Source: Dickeya dianthicola NCPPB 453 (lineage in GTDB: Bacteria; Pseudomonadota; Gammaproteobacteria; Enterobacterales; Enterobacteriaceae). Taken from it: a stretch of DNA of 64,000 nucleotides. Of the stretch, positions 26,211-36,102 are shown one piece after another. The notes under the pieces are model-generated. The model had not been told where the DNA came from, did no database searches, and saw nothing but the letters and a program-made list of their open reading frames with translations. Position numbers and translations under genes: made by a program. The stretch is taken from assembly GCF_000365305.1 (NCBI RefSeq), contig NZ_CM001841.1:2447512-2511511 (forward strand). The letters are read 5' to 3'. Each line of letters opens with the position of its first letter. The first letter of the stretch is position 1.

Positions 26211-26588
26211 TTACTTTTCCACACGCTGTCTTAACTGCTCCGCGAGTTCCGACACCTGACATTCACCCGTTGCTGCCTTGACGGTAAGCTCTTCCAATGA
26301 ATTGTCGTTATCGGCAATTAATACGCCATTGCGGCGTAAAAATACCATGGTGACGAAAAAAGCGGTGCGCTTATTACCATCATTAAAAATATGACCCCGC
26401 GCAACAGTTACCCAATACGTCGCTGCCAGTTCAAAGAGATCCGTCATATCTTCATAATAAAGCCGGTTCTGCACCCGATAAATCAAGGCTTCAGCCCGGC
26501 TAGGATCCGCCATACCAGCAACTCCTGGCAACACCTGCAGGATGCGATCATGAAAGGCGATAACGTCCTGCGCACTGACCCATTTCAT
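26211..26588 (-). CDS. doc: Doc-type toxin (Fic fold)
   Basis: A 125-residue Fic/Doc protein. The active-site motif HIFNDGNKRTAF matches the Doc form HxFx(N/D)(A/G)NKR, with the catalytic His intact. The family phosphorylates EF-Tu and halts translation. It overlaps the antitoxin gene by four bases (ATGA), so the pair is translationally coupled. Length matches P1 Doc (126 residues). The gene sits beside the AT-rich accessory patch but has ordinary composition. It appears intact. Confidence 0.92.
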   Translation of the reverse strand: MKWVSAQDVIAFHDRILQVLPGVAGMADPSRAEALIYRVQNRLYYEDMTDLFELAATYWVTVARGHIFNDGNKRTAFFVTMVFLRRNGVLIADNDNSLEELTVKAATGECQVSELAEQLRQRVEK

Positions 26589-26806
26589 CTGTCGGCAAGC
26601 GCTTTAACCGTGTGGCCGTGGCGCTGCATGATGAAATCAAATTCAGCGTCTAGTCTGGCGTTCTGATAAGCCTCAAACTCCGCCTTAGGGATGAGTACGG
26701 CCGACGTACCATTTCGACGCGTAATTTCCACCGGCTCGCCGCTGGCCGCCGTATCGATGACCGCCGCAATGTTTTGCCGGGCTTCAGTAATGGTGTACGT
26801 TTTCAT
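26585..26806 (-). CDS. phd: Phd-type antitoxin
   Basis: A 73-residue antitoxin of the Phd/YefM family. The N-terminal DNA-binding part MKTYTITEARQNIAAVID and the EPVEITRRNGTSAVLI pattern are typical. The C-terminal tail, which neutralises the toxin, is rich in charged residues. It precedes and overlaps doc. Phd proteins repress their own operon with Doc as co-repressor, and a palindrome lies 14 bp before the start codon. Confidence 0.92.
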   Translation of the reverse strand: MKTYTITEARQNIAAVIDTAASGEPVEITRRNGTSAVLIPKAEFEAYQNARLDAEFDFIMQRHGHTVKALADR

Positions 26807-26819
26807 TTCTTCCCCCTAA

Positions 26820-26844
26820 AGATGTACATCTTAATGGTACATCT
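26820..26844. promoter_or_regulatory. Candidate Phd operator
   Basis: AGATGTAC (26820-26827) and GTACATCT (26837-26844) are perfect inverted 8-mers with a 9-bp spacer, just upstream of phd. Phd-family operators contain GTAC-centred palindromes, so autoregulation is likely. Confidence 0.6.
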
Positions 26845-26883
26845 GATTCGTACAGCAAACCACCACCCGCCTCAGCTATGCTA

Positions 26884-26920
26884 TAAAAAAAACCCCCAAC
26901 CATCAGGTCAGGGGCTTTTT
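26884..26920 (-). terminator. Terminator of the alcohol dehydrogenase gene
   Basis: On the minus strand, a stem with CCCC and ACC pairing (26891-26914) and a small internal loop ends in GGGGGTTTTTTTT. It begins 22 bp after the yiaY-like stop. Confidence 0.75.
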
Positions 26921-26941
26921 AATACCACGGCTCACATCACA

Positions 26942-28090
26942 TCAGAATGCGGCGGCAAAAATACTCACGATTTCCGCGTGGGTTGCTTGTTTCGGGTTGG
27001 TTACCCCGCAGGCGTCCTTCAGCGCGTTGTCCGCCAGAATGTTGAAGTCTTCTTCTTTCACGCCCAGATCTTTCAACCCGGCCGGGATGCCGACATCATG
27101 CGCCATCTGGCTGATCGCCGCGATCGCCGCGTCAGCGCCCTGCCGATCGCTCAGCCCGGCGACATCCACACCCAGCGCTATCGCCACGTCTTTCAGTCGG
27201 GCCGAGGCCACGCTCGCGTTGTAGCGCTCCACGTGCGGCAGCAGCACCGCGTTGCACACCCCGTGCGGCAGGTTATAGAAGCCGCCCAACTGGTGCGCCA
27301 TCGCATGAACATATCCCAGCGACGCGTTGTTGAACGCCATGCCAGCCATAAACTGGGCGTAAGCCATCTGTTCGCGCGCTACCATGTTTTTACCGTCTTT
27401 GACCGCATCACGCAGATGATCGCGGATAAGTTCAATCGCTTTGATCGCCACCGCATCGGTAATCGGGTTGGCGGCAGTCGATACATAAGCTTCGATGGCG
27501 TGGGTCAACGCGTCCATCCCGGTCGCGGCGGTCAGCGATGCCGGCATGCCGACCATCAGGACCGGGTCGTTGACCGACATCACCGGGGTCACGTTTTTAT
27601 CGACGATCGCCATTTTCACATGACGCACTTCATCGGTAATGATGCAGAAGCGGGTCATTTCAGACGCAGTGCCCGCCGTGGTGTTGATGCCGATCAGCGG
27701 CAGCTGCGGTTTGGCGGAAACATCCACGCCTTCATAATCGGCTATCTCGCCGCCATTGGTCGCCAGCAGAGCGATCCCTTTGGCGCAGTCGTGGGAAGAC
27801 CCGCCACCCAGCGACACCACGCAATCGCTGTGGTTCGCCTTCAGAATCTTCAGGCCGGCATCCACGTTGGCGACGGTCGGGTTCGGCTGCACGCCGTCAT
27901 AAATGGCGCTGTCGATATAGTATTTTTTCAGCAATTGCTGTACGGAGGCGGCGACGCCGATTTTGTTCAGCACGCCGTCAGTTACGATCAAGGCATGTTT
28001 GAAACCCTGCAACTGAATCTGCCTGGCCGCTTCCTCTAACGCACCTTCACCCATCAGGTTCAAGGCCGGAATATAAAATGCGCTGCTCAT
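26942..28090 (-). CDS. yiaY: Iron-containing alcohol dehydrogenase, YiaY-like
   Basis: A 382-residue group-III (iron-dependent) alcohol dehydrogenase, near-colinear with E. coli YiaY (383 residues). The cofactor-binding motif is [16 protein letters not shown]. Metal ligands lie in [14 protein letters not shown] and [23 protein letters not shown]. It oxidises or reduces a primary alcohol/aldehyde with NAD; the physiological substrate of YiaY is unsettled. It is a single gene with its own terminator. It lies upstream of the nitrate cluster, consistent with anaerobic or fermentative metabolism, but this link is weak. Confidence 0.92.
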   Translation of the reverse strand: MSSAFYIPALNLMGEGALEEAARQIQLQGFKHALIVTDGVLNKIGVAASVQQLLKKYYIDSAIYDGVQPNPTVANVDAGLKILKANHSDCVVSLGGGSSHDCAKGIALLATNGGEIADYEGVDVSAKPQLPLIGINTTAGTASEMTRFCIITDEVRHVKMAIVDKNVTPVMSVNDPVLMVGMPASLTAATGMDALTHAIEAYVSTAANPITDAVAIKAIELIRDHLRDAVKDGKNMVAREQMAYAQFMAGMAFNNASLGYVHAMAHQLGGFYNLPHGVCNAVLLPHVERYNASVASARLKDVAIALGVDVAGLSDRQGADAAIAAISQMAHDVGIPAGLKDLGVKEEDFNILADNALKDACGVTNPKQATHAEIVSIFAAAF

Positions 28091-28460
28091 AGATCACCAT
28101 TCCTTTATTACAGAGTCTTAACTTATGGTCATCCTAGCATTGACATTTGCCGATAAAATTGACCAAAAACAAACTTTCTCCACTCTTCGCTAAAATGCTG
28201 AACCGTTTTTCCTTAAGGTAATCAGGCATAAATGAAAAAACAGCGCCGCACAAATAAACAATTATTTTACTTCTGATTGGTCATAAAACCGGCGTAACGA
28301 GGCGGGTTGTATTTTCACCATAAATAAGTGGGCCAATCTGCCGTTATTACATGGATTACGGCCTGAAAAGGTGTTACATCGGCGCATCGCGCCAGACCAA
28401 ACCGTATCAGTATTAGTGAACGGATACAGGCTGTCGTATCATGACCACTCGGGGCTTTTA
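28091..28460. other. Divergent spacer between yiaY and the NUDIX gene
   Basis: 370 bp. It contains the minus-strand promoter of the alcohol dehydrogenase and the plus-strand promoter region of the NUDIX gene. The in-frame extension of the NUDIX ORF to 28371 falls here and is not considered translated. No distinctive site was recognised. Confidence 0.5.
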
Positions 28461-28931
28461 ATGTCGACAATACCCATGACGAATGAGATCACATTTAAGG
28501 TGATCGGCGATATCAGCACGGCCAGCGCCTGTAGCGCTGCGTTGGTGGTGCTCGTCGATCCGTACGGAAAAATCCTGCTGCAATTGCGGGATTCGGATAA
28601 AGACATTCCCTACCCCGGTTACTGGTCGCTGTTCGGCGGCGGACTTGAAGGTGAAGAGACGCCCGCCCAGGCGGCGGTGCGTGAACTAAATGAGGAAATC
28701 GGCATCATCCTCGACGATCGGGATCTAACGCCGCTTATCGTCACGCTGTCGGATGACAGTAAAAACGCCCGGATTTATATCTTCTCTCTGACAACGGCGC
28801 TGACCCCAGGCGATATCGTCCTGCAGGAAGGTTCCGGGTTTGCCTTCTTCACCCGAGAACAAATCGCGCACCTGCCGGTTGTGCCCTATGTGATGCGCGC
28901 CCTGAACCTGCTCTGGCGCAACACGCACTGA
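28461..28931 (+). CDS. NUDIX hydrolase
   Basis: About 156 residues from ATG 28461. The NUDIX box GGGLEGEETPAQAAVRELNE continues EIGI and matches Gx5Ex7REUxEExGU completely, so the fold should be catalytically competent toward a nucleoside diphosphate derivative. The preceding strand PGYWSLFGG is typical. An ORF upstream extends 30 codons further without family character. ATG 28476 is an alternative start. The ribosome site is weak for all candidates. It is convergent with narI. The substrate is unknown. Confidence 0.8.
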   Translation: MSTIPMTNEITFKVIGDISTASACSAALVVLVDPYGKILLQLRDSDKDIPYPGYWSLFGGGLEGEETPAQAAVRELNEEIGIILDDRDLTPLIVTLSDDSKNARIYIFSLTTALTPGDIVLQEGSGFAFFTREQIAHLPVVPYVMRALNLLWRNTH

Positions 28932-28950
28932 TTCTCCCGCTGAAAACGAC

Positions 28951-28978
28951 AACGCGATACGCCGGAGCGTATCGCGTT
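28951..28978. terminator. Bidirectional hairpin between NUDIX gene and narI
   Basis: A 12-bp perfect stem, AACGCGATACGC and GCGTATCGCGTT, around the tetraloop CGGA. It sits between two convergent genes, 19 and 24 bp from their stops. On the minus strand GTCGTTTTC follows. Confidence 0.75.
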
Positions 28979-29002
28979 AATCATGCCGAATGACATACAG
29001 GA

Positions 29003-29680
29003 TTAGTGTCGGTTTCTGACCAATTGATAACGACGGGTCAGATACTCAACCGGCGCGCTCCAGATATGCACCAGCCGGCAGAACGGGAACAGCAGGAACA
29101 GCGTCATCCCCAGCACCAGATGCAGGCGGAAAATCAGCGCCACGCCATCCAGATACGCCGAGGCGCCGCCGCGGAATGTCACCACCGCCTGCGCCCAGTT
29201 CACCAGCTTCATCATCTCGCTGCCGTCCATGTGCTGCGCGGAAAACGGGATGGTCAGCAGCCCCAGCGCCGCCTGAATCACCAGCAGCGACAGGATCAGA
29301 ATGTCGCCGGTGGTTGACGTGGCGCGGACCCGCGGATTGGTCAGCCGACGCTTCAGCAGCAGCACGCCACCCACCAGCGTCAGCACGCCGCAGGTTCCGC
29401 CGCCGATCATCGCCATCTTCTGTTTGATTTCCAGCGGCAGAAACGACTCGTACATCCAGTGCGGCGTCATCATGCCCAGAAAATGGCCGCCCAGCACGCC
29501 CAGAATCCCGAGATGGAACAGGTTCGAAGCCAGCCGCATCCCTTTCTTATCCAGCATCTGGCTGGAACCGGCGCGCCAGCTGTACTGACCGTAGTCATAG
29601 CGCAGCCAACTGCCGATCAGGAATACCGCACCGGCGATGTAGGGGTAGATATCAAACAAAAACAGATTGAGATAATGCAT
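29003..29680 (-). CDS. narI: Respiratory nitrate reductase 1, gamma subunit (cytochrome b)
   Basis: A 225-residue membrane cytochrome with five TM helices that takes electrons from quinol. The four haem-b ligands fall exactly where expected: His56 and His66 ([15 protein letters not shown]) and His187 and His205 (FRLHLVLG...RLVHIW). It anchors NarGH at the cytoplasmic face. It is the last gene of narGHJI and overlaps narJ by one base. A strong hairpin follows its stop. Confidence 0.97.
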   Translation of the reverse strand: MHYLNLFLFDIYPYIAGAVFLIGSWLRYDYGQYSWRAGSSQMLDKKGMRLASNLFHLGILGVLGGHFLGMMTPHWMYESFLPLEIKQKMAMIGGGTCGVLTLVGGVLLLKRRLTNPRVRATSTTGDILILSLLVIQAALGLLTIPFSAQHMDGSEMMKLVNWAQAVVTFRGGASAYLDGVALIFRLHLVLGMTLFLLFPFCRLVHIWSAPVEYLTRRYQLVRNRH

Positions 29681-30399
29681 CAGCAGTCTCCTTTGGCGCG
29701 CGACGCGTCAAGGTTCAGGTAGTGCGGCGCCACCGCGTCGACGAAACGACGCTGGTGGCCAGTCTGTTGCGCCGGGGCGCAGCCCGCATCGGCCAGAAAG
29801 CGGACCTGCTCCTCTTCCCACACCGCATCCAGCGCCTGCGGCGTGTCATCGCGCGCTTCTTGCGCTACCTTCGCCGCCACGGATTCACGCGAGGGTTCGA
29901 ACTCCGCCAGCGCCAGCAGTAGATCCGGCAACAAGGCATACTCGCTGTCGCGCTGGCGCAACCGCTCCGCCAGTAACGTCAGGATCGGCGCAATATCGCG
30001 CAACCCATCGCGCACGGTCTGCGGATCGCGCAGCGTCAGGTACTCCAGATACAGCGGCAGGAAGTCCGGCAGCTCGCGGCAATCCAGCTCCAGCCCGACC
30101 TCACGGTACTGCGCCAGCAAGTCCACCATCGCCTGACCACGGTCGCGCGACTCGCCATGCACATGTTCGAACAGCAGCAGCGACAGCGCGCGGCCGCGAT
30201 CGAACAGTTCGCTGTAGCGCGCCTGCCGGTCCAGCAGGTCGCCCTGATAAAAGTCGGCGATGAACTGCAACAGTTGCGCGCTTTGGCGCAGCGGCAGCTC
30301 GTCGGCCTGCTCCAGCGCCTCCAGCATGGCCTGCTGCTGCTGCCACAGTTCCGCATCCGGATACTCCAGCAGCCGGGCGATAACGCGAAGACTGATCAT
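29680..30399 (-). CDS. narJ: Nitrate reductase 1 assembly chaperone
   Basis: A 239-residue NarJ/TorD-family chaperone ([19 protein letters not shown]...). It binds the NarG N-terminus and allows molybdenum cofactor insertion before membrane attachment. It is all-helical, with the family stretch [14 protein letters not shown]. The 3' end of narH overlaps its start by four bases and narI overlaps its stop, so the four genes are tightly coupled. Confidence 0.95.
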   Translation of the reverse strand: MISLRVIARLLEYPDAELWQQQQAMLEALEQADELPLRQSAQLLQFIADFYQGDLLDRQARYSELFDRGRALSLLLFEHVHGESRDRGQAMVDLLAQYREVGLELDCRELPDFLPLYLEYLTLRDPQTVRDGLRDIAPILTLLAERLRQRDSEYALLPDLLLALAEFEPSRESVAAKVAQEARDDTPQALDAVWEEEQVRFLADAGCAPAQQTGHQRRFVDAVAPHYLNLDASRAKGDC

Positions 30400-31958
30400 G
30401 ACTTATCCTCCTGCATCCGCCGGTTGCTCATGTTCTGGGTTTTGCTGGTGACGTCGATAGCATCGATACGCCGGCTGTTGAACAGGTTGAACGACGAATC
30501 GCTGCCATGACAGCCGTCGCCGAAGCTGAAGCCGCAGCCGCGGGTTTCCGGAAACGCTTCCCGCGCCAGTTCCCGATGGCTGGATGGCACCACAAAGCGA
30601 TCCTCATAGTTGGCGATCGCCAGATAGCGGTACATTTCTTCCGCCTGCGCCTGGGTCAGCCCAACCTGTTCCAGCGCGCTGACATCGGTAACCTGTTCCA
30701 CGGTCTGCGCCCGTTTGTAATGCCGCATCGCCAGCATGCGCCGCAGCGCGCGCAGCACCGGGCGGGTATCGCCCGCGGTCAGCAGATTAGCCAGATACTG
30801 TACCGGGATACGCAGGCTCTCCACGTCCGGCAGTACGCCGCTGTGCGCCAGATTGCCCGCGTCAGCCGCCGCCTGAATCGGCGACAACGGCGGCACGTAC
30901 CATACCATCGGCAGCGTGCGGTATTCCGGATGCAGCGGCAGCGCCAGTTGCCATTCCACCGCCAGCTTGTACACCGGCGACTGCTGCGCCGCTTCAATCA
31001 CGCTGAGCGGAATGCCGTCGCGCTGCGCCTGAGCAATCACCTCGGGGTCGTTCGGGTCGAGGAAAATGTCCAGTTGGCGACCGTACAGATCGGTTTCGCT
31101 TTCTACCGATGCCGCCTGCTCAATGCGGTCGGCATCGTACAGCAGTACACCCAGATAGCGGATACGCCCGACGCAGGTTTCCGAGCACAGCGTCGGCATA
31201 CCGGATTCGATACGCGGATAGCAGAAAATGCATTTTTCCGACTTGCCGCTCTTCCAGTTGAAATAGATTTTCTTGTACGGGCAACCGGTCAGGCACATGC
31301 GCCAGCCGCGGCATTTATCCTGGTCGATCAGCACAATGCCGTCTTCCGCCCGTTTGTAAATCGCCCCGCTCGGGCAGGTGGCGACGCAGGCCGGGTTCAG
31401 GCAGTGCTCGCACAGTCTGGGCAGGTACATCATGAAGGTGTTCTCGAACTGCCCGTACATGTCTTTCTGCATGTCGTCGAAGTTCTTATCCTGCGAGCGT
31501 TTGCTGAATTCGCCGCCCAGATCGTCTTCCCAGTTCGGGCCGTTTTCGATCTTCTCCATGCGCTGACCGGTGATAAGCGAGCGCGGGCGCGCCACCGGCT
31601 GGTGCCGGCTTTCGCCGGCGCGTTGCAGATGGGCGTAGTCGTAGTCGAACGGCTCGTAATAATCGTCCAGCGCCGGGACGTCCGGGTTGGCGAAAATCTT
31701 CGACAGCACCCCGACGCGGTTGCCCATGCGCGGCGTCAGCCGCCCGTTGATTTTACGGATCCAGCCGCCCTTCCATTTTTCCTGATCTTCCCAGGCGTGC
31801 GGATAGCCGGTGCCGGGTTTGGTTTCCACGTTGTTGAACCAGGCGTATTCCACCCCTTCGCGGCTGGTCCAGACGTTCTTACAGGTCACCGAACAGGTAT
31901 GGCAGCCAATGCATTTATCCAGATTCAGCACCATGCCGACTTGTGAACGAATTTTCAT
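30396..31958 (-). CDS. narH: Respiratory nitrate reductase 1, beta subunit
   Basis: A 520-residue iron-sulfur subunit. The first cluster motif is CIGCHTCSVTC (Cys16, 19, 22, 26). Further ferredoxin-like clusters are seen around CEHCLNPACVATCPSG and CRGWRMCLTGCPY, where Trp replaces one Cys and gives the known [3Fe-4S] centre. It passes electrons from NarI to NarG. The start overlaps the narG stop (ATGA). Length is slightly over E. coli NarH (512). Confidence 0.97.
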   Translation of the reverse strand: MKIRSQVGMVLNLDKCIGCHTCSVTCKNVWTSREGVEYAWFNNVETKPGTGYPHAWEDQEKWKGGWIRKINGRLTPRMGNRVGVLSKIFANPDVPALDDYYEPFDYDYAHLQRAGESRHQPVARPRSLITGQRMEKIENGPNWEDDLGGEFSKRSQDKNFDDMQKDMYGQFENTFMMYLPRLCEHCLNPACVATCPSGAIYKRAEDGIVLIDQDKCRGWRMCLTGCPYKKIYFNWKSGKSEKCIFCYPRIESGMPTLCSETCVGRIRYLGVLLYDADRIEQAASVESETDLYGRQLDIFLDPNDPEVIAQAQRDGIPLSVIEAAQQSPVYKLAVEWQLALPLHPEYRTLPMVWYVPPLSPIQAAADAGNLAHSGVLPDVESLRIPVQYLANLLTAGDTRPVLRALRRMLAMRHYKRAQTVEQVTDVSALEQVGLTQAQAEEMYRYLAIANYEDRFVVPSSHRELAREAFPETRGCGFSFGDGCHGSDSSFNLFNSRRIDAIDVTSKTQNMSNRRMQEDKS

Positions 31959-34900
31959 CGGGCTTTCTCCTGCAGATGAGGTTGCACATGGGAAGACAGG
32001 TCGTCATGGCTGTCCTCATCCAGCCAGTCGATACGGTTCATCTTGCGGACCACCACGAACTCATCGCGGTTGGAACCGACGGTGCCGTAATAGTTAAAGC
32101 CATACGCCAGTTGGGCATAACCGCCAATCATGTGGGTCGGTTTCGGGCACACGCGCGTGACCGAGTTGTGGATGCCGCCGCGCTGGCCGGTGACTTCCGA
32201 ACCGGGCAGGTTCACCAGTCGTTCCTGAGCGTGGTACATCATGGTCATGCCGGACGGAATACGCTGGCTCACCACCGCACGGGCGGTCAGCGCGCCGTTG
32301 GCGTTAAACACTTCCACCCAGTCGTTGTCGGCGATGGTCAGCTCACGGGCATCGTCCTCGCTTAGCCAGACAATCGGTCCGCCGCGCCCCAGCGTCAGCA
32401 TCAGCAGGTTTTCGCTGTAGGTGGAGTGGATACCCCACTTCTGATGCGGCGTCAGGAAATTGAGCGCTTTTTCCGGGTTGCCGTTGGGCTTTTTGTTCAG
32501 CAACGGCTGCGCCGCGCGGGTATCCACCGGCGGGCGATACACCAGCAGGCTCTCGCCGAAAGCACGCATCCACTCGTGATCCTGATACAGTTGCTGGCGG
32601 CCGGAAATCGTGCGCCACGGAATCAGTTCATGCACGTTGGTGTAACAGGCGTTATAAGACACGTGCTCGTCTTCCAGACCAGACCAGGTCGGGCTGGAAA
32701 TGATTTTACGCGGCTGCGCCTGAATATCCCGGAAGCGGATTTTTTCGTCCTCTTTCGGGTGCGCCAGATGGGTGTGGTCGCGCCCGGTGACCTTGCTGAG
32801 CGCTTCCCAGGCTTTTACCGCCACCTGACCGTTGGTTTCCGGCGCCAGCGACAGGATCACCTCGGCGGCGTCTATCGCCGTGTCGATTCGCGGGCGGCCG
32901 GCGGCCGGGCCGTCTTCCTGCACCCGGTTCAGACGTTTGAGGAAATCGACTTCGTTCTGGGTATTCCAGCTGATGCCTTTACCGCCGTTGCCCAGCTTAT
33001 CCAGCAACGGGCCCAGCGAGGTAAAGCGGGCATACAGGTTCGGGTAGTCGCGCTCCACCGTCATGATGTGAGGTGCGGTTTTGCCCGGAATCAGGTCGCA
33101 CTCGCCTTTTTTCCAGTCTTTCACGCCCAGCGGTTGCGCCATTTCAGCCGCCGAATCGTGCTGGATAGGCAGGGTCACCACGTCGGTTTCCACCCCCAAA
33201 TGCCCCTGACAGACGCGGGAGAAGGTTTTCGCCAGACCTTTATAGATTTCCCAGTCGGTTTTCGACTCCCAGGCCGGGTCAACCGCCGCCGACAACGGAT
33301 GGATGAATGGATGCATGTCCGAGGTGTTCATGTCGTCCTTTTCATACCAGGTGGCGGTCGGCAACACGATGTCGGAATAGAGACAGGTGCTGGACATGCG
33401 GAAATCGAGCGTCACCACCAGATCCAGTTTGCCTTCGCCGCCCTGTTCGCGCCATTCCACCTCTTCCGGCGTCACGCCGCCCTGCTGGCCCAAATCCTGC
33501 CCTTGAATGCCGTGTTCGGTGCCCAGCAGGTACTTGAGCATGTACTCATGCCCTTTACCGGACGAGCCCAGCAGGTTGGAGCGCCAGATAAACAGGTTGC
33601 GCGGGAAGTTTTGCGGGTTGTCCGGCTGCTCGGCGGCAAAACCCAGGCGGCCGGCTTTCAGTTCCGCCACGGTGTAATCCTGCGGCGACATCCCGGCGGC
33701 GGCGGCCTGTTCGGCGATACGCAGCGGGTTCGCGCCCAGTTGCGGCGCCGACGGCAACCAGCCCATGCGCTCGGCGCGCACGTTGAAATCAATCAGGCTG
33801 CCGCTAAAACGGGAGCTGTCCGCCAACGGCGACAGCAGTTCTTGCGGCGCGATGGTTTCATAACGCCACTGGCTGGAGTGGTTATAGAAAAATGAGGTGC
33901 TGTTCATATGACGTGGCGGGCGCTGCCAGTCCAGCCCGAACGCCAGCGGTAGCCAGCCGGTTTGCGGACGCAATTTCTCCTGGCCGACATAATGCGCCCA
34001 GCCGCCGCCGCTCTGCCCGACGCAACCGCAGAAGATCAACATATTGATGATCCCGCGGTAGTTCATGTCGAGGTGATACCAGTGGTTCATGCCCGCGCCG
34101 ACGATAATCATCGAACGGCCGTGGGTCTTGTCGGCATTATCGGCGAACTCACGGGCGATGCGGATGATATTGTGCCGCGACACGCCGGTTATCTGCTCTG
34201 CCCACGCCGGGGTGTACGCTTTCACCTGATCGTAGTCGGTCCCGCACTGTGCATCGTCCAGACCGCGATCCACGCCGTAGTTGGCGAGCGTCAGGTCGTA
34301 AACGCTGGTGACCAACGCCTGCTGACCATCGGCCAGCGTCAATCGTTTGACCGGCAACTGATGCAGCAGCACCTCGTCCAGCGCGACGCCGGCGAAGTTT
34401 TCGCTGGATGCGCCGCCAAAATACGGGAAGCCGACGGACACCACCTCGTCGTGCTTGCCCAGCAGGCTCAGTTGCAGATTGACGTCGCGCTGGGCGCCGC
34501 CTTCGCGCTGTTCCAGATTCCATTTGCCCTGCTCGCCCCAGCGATACCCGATGGAGCCCTGCGGCGCGACCAGTTCGCCGGTGGGTTCGTCAATGGCGAC
34601 GGTTTTCCATTCCGGGTTGTTTTCCTGCCCCAGATTCCCCACCAGATCGCCGGCACGCAGCAAACGCCCGGCGGCGTAGCTGCCGTCCGCGCGCGCTTCC
34701 AGCAGCACCAGCATCGGCATGTCGGTATAACGGCGCACGTAATCGGTAAAGTACTGGCGTGGCTGTTTGAGATGAAACTCGTTAAGAATCACGTGGCCCA
34801 TCGCCAGCGCCAGCGCGCTGTCGGTGCCCTGTTTCGGATTCAGCCACTGATCGCACAGTTTGGCGATTTCTGCATAATCCGGGGTGATGGCGACGGTTTT

Positions 34901-35728
34901 GGTGCCTTTGTAGCGTACTTCGGCAAAGAAATGCGCATCTGGGGTACGGGTCTGCGGTACGTTGGAACCCCAGGCGATAATGTACGACGAGTTATACCAG
35001 TCGGCCGACTCCGGCACGTCGGTCTGCTCGCCCCAGGTCTGTGGCGAAGCAGGCGGCAGGTCGCAATACCAGTCGTAAAAACTGAGGCATACCCCGCCCA
35101 GCAGCGACAGGTAACGGGCGCCGGCGGCGTAGGACACCATCGACATCGCCGGAATCGGCGAAAAGCCAATCACCCGGTCCGGACCGAAGGTTTTGGCGGT
35201 ATACACGTTGGCGGCGGCGATCAGTTCATTCACCTCCTGCCAGTCGGCGCGCACAAAACCGCCGCGCCCGCGTACTTTCTTATATTCCTGCGCTTTGCTC
35301 GCGTCGCCGACAATCGACGCCCAGGCGTCCACCGGGTCGGCATGATGCTGACGCGCCTCGCGCCACAGCTTCATCAAGCGCTTACGCATCATCGGGTATT
35401 TCAGTCGGTTGGCGCTGTAGAGGTACCAGGAATAGCTGGCGCCGCGCGGGCAACCACGCGGTTCATGATTCGGCAGGTCCGGCCGGGTGCGAGGGTAATC
35501 GGTTTGCTGCGTCTCCCAGGTGACCAGCCCGTTTTTGACGTAAATCTTCCAGCTGCACGAACCGGTACAGTTGACGCCATGCGTCGAACGCACCACCTTG
35601 TCATGTTGCCAGCGGCTACGATAGCCGTCTTCCCAGTCACGGTTGGTATTCAACGTTTGGCCATGATCGCCGGAAAACGGCTCGGCCACCTGTTTGAAAT
35701 AACGTAACCGGTCAAGAAATTTGCTCAT
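31955..35728 (-). CDS. narG: Respiratory nitrate reductase 1, alpha subunit
   Basis: A 1257-residue molybdo-bis-MGD catalytic subunit reducing nitrate to nitrite in the cytoplasm. The N-terminus MSKFLDRLRYFKQ is the vestigial twin-arginine-like signal of NarG. The FS0 [4Fe-4S] ligands His50, Cys54 and Cys58 are in HGVNCTGSCSW. The start at 35728 follows AGGAGAG; a 22-residue in-frame extension is rejected because it precedes the conserved N-terminus and overlaps the promoter. It is the first gene of the operon. An FNR box lies about 100 bp upstream. It is intact over its full length. Confidence 0.97.
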   Translation of the reverse strand: MSKFLDRLRYFKQVAEPFSGDHGQTLNTNRDWEDGYRSRWQHDKVVRSTHGVNCTGSCSWKIYVKNGLVTWETQQTDYPRTRPDLPNHEPRGCPRGASYSWYLYSANRLKYPMMRKRLMKLWREARQHHADPVDAWASIVGDASKAQEYKKVRGRGGFVRADWQEVNELIAAANVYTAKTFGPDRVIGFSPIPAMSMVSYAAGARYLSLLGGVCLSFYDWYCDLPPASPQTWGEQTDVPESADWYNSSYIIAWGSNVPQTRTPDAHFFAEVRYKGTKTVAITPDYAEIAKLCDQWLNPKQGTDSALALAMGHVILNEFHLKQPRQYFTDYVRRYTDMPMLVLLEARADGSYAAGRLLRAGDLVGNLGQENNPEWKTVAIDEPTGELVAPQGSIGYRWGEQGKWNLEQREGGAQRDVNLQLSLLGKHDEVVSVGFPYFGGASSENFAGVALDEVLLHQLPVKRLTLADGQQALVTSVYDLTLANYGVDRGLDDAQCGTDYDQVKAYTPAWAEQITGVSRHNIIRIAREFADNADKTHGRSMIIVGAGMNHWYHLDMNYRGIINMLIFCGCVGQSGGGWAHYVGQEKLRPQTGWLPLAFGLDWQRPPRHMNSTSFFYNHSSQWRYETIAPQELLSPLADSSRFSGSLIDFNVRAERMGWLPSAPQLGANPLRIAEQAAAAGMSPQDYTVAELKAGRLGFAAEQPDNPQNFPRNLFIWRSNLLGSSGKGHEYMLKYLLGTEHGIQGQDLGQQGGVTPEEVEWREQGGEGKLDLVVTLDFRMSSTCLYSDIVLPTATWYEKDDMNTSDMHPFIHPLSAAVDPAWESKTDWEIYKGLAKTFSRVCQGHLGVETDVVTLPIQHDSAAEMAQPLGVKDWKKGECDLIPGKTAPHIMTVERDYPNLYARFTSLGPLLDKLGNGGKGISWNTQNEVDFLKRLNRVQEDGPAAGRPRIDTAIDAAEVILSLAPETNGQVAVKAWEALSKVTGRDHTHLAHPKEDEKIRFRDIQAQPRKIISSPTWSGLEDEHVSYNACYTNVHELIPWRTISGRQQLYQDHEWMRAFGESLLVYRPPVDTRAAQPLLNKKPNGNPEKALNFLTPHQKWGIHSTYSENLLMLTLGRGGPIVWLSEDDARELTIADNDWVEVFNANGALTARAVVSQRIPSGMTMMYHAQERLVNLPGSEVTGQRGGIHNSVTRVCPKPTHMIGGYAQLAYGFNYYGTVGSNRDEFVVVRKMNRIDWLDEDSHDDLSSHVQPHLQEKAR

Positions 35729-35802
35729 CCGGACTCTCCTGCTGCGGAACCTGACGGTTCCTGTCGTTATGAAGTACACGTGGGGTTTGCTCACTGAGGC
35801 GT

Positions 35803-35844
35803 AGGGTAGCCAGCTGGGTAAGTGTCAGAATTGACAGCGATCAA
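35803..35844 (-). promoter_or_regulatory. narG promoter: FNR box and -10
   Basis: TTGACAGCGATCAA at 35831-35844 matches the FNR consensus TTGAT-N4-ATCAA with one change. On the minus strand a TACCCT hexamer (35803-35808) lies 29 bp downstream of its centre, which places FNR near -41.5, the class-II position known for narG. Anaerobic induction is therefore expected. Confidence 0.75.
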
Positions 35845-36092
35845 GCCAGCTCGGGCCAGTTTGCGCGAGGAATGACGGATATACCACCAAAGGATTATCA
35901 GAAAAAAACAATCTAATAAACTGATAAAAAAGGAAATTTATTGATGTGAAATGATCAGGTAAGACCATGTTTACCCCCGGTGACTATTTGGAGGTAGTAG
36001 GTCGCATCAGGCAACCGAAACCGGTTTGATTCCGGCCGTCCGAGCTGCGACTGTTGTCAGCCGTATGACTGTTGTTAGCCGTATGACTGTTG
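35845..36092. other. Spacer between narG promoter and the LysR gene
   Basis: The rest of the narG upstream region, with an AT-rich stretch around 35910-35945 suited to IHF or upstream NarL binding. The 18-bp repeat array at its end reaches into the LysR gene. No gene is supported. Confidence 0.45.
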
Positions 36093-36102
36093 TTAGCCGT
36101 AT
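36049..36102. repeat. 18-bp tandem array, 3 copies, overlapping the LysR stop codon
   Basis: Units GACTGTTGTCAGCCGTAT, then GACTGTTGTTAGCCGTAT twice (36049-36066, 36067-36084, 36085-36102). The LysR stop codon (36093-36095, minus) lies inside the last copy, so the last two codons of the gene are repeat sequence and further copies extend downstream. Confidence 0.95.

Noticed and set aside
33962-35707. 581-codon plus-strand ORF opposite narG
   Set aside because: High GC content makes long antisense frames. narG on the other strand has full family conservation, and the antisense protein is Arg/Gln/His-rich with no recognisable domain.
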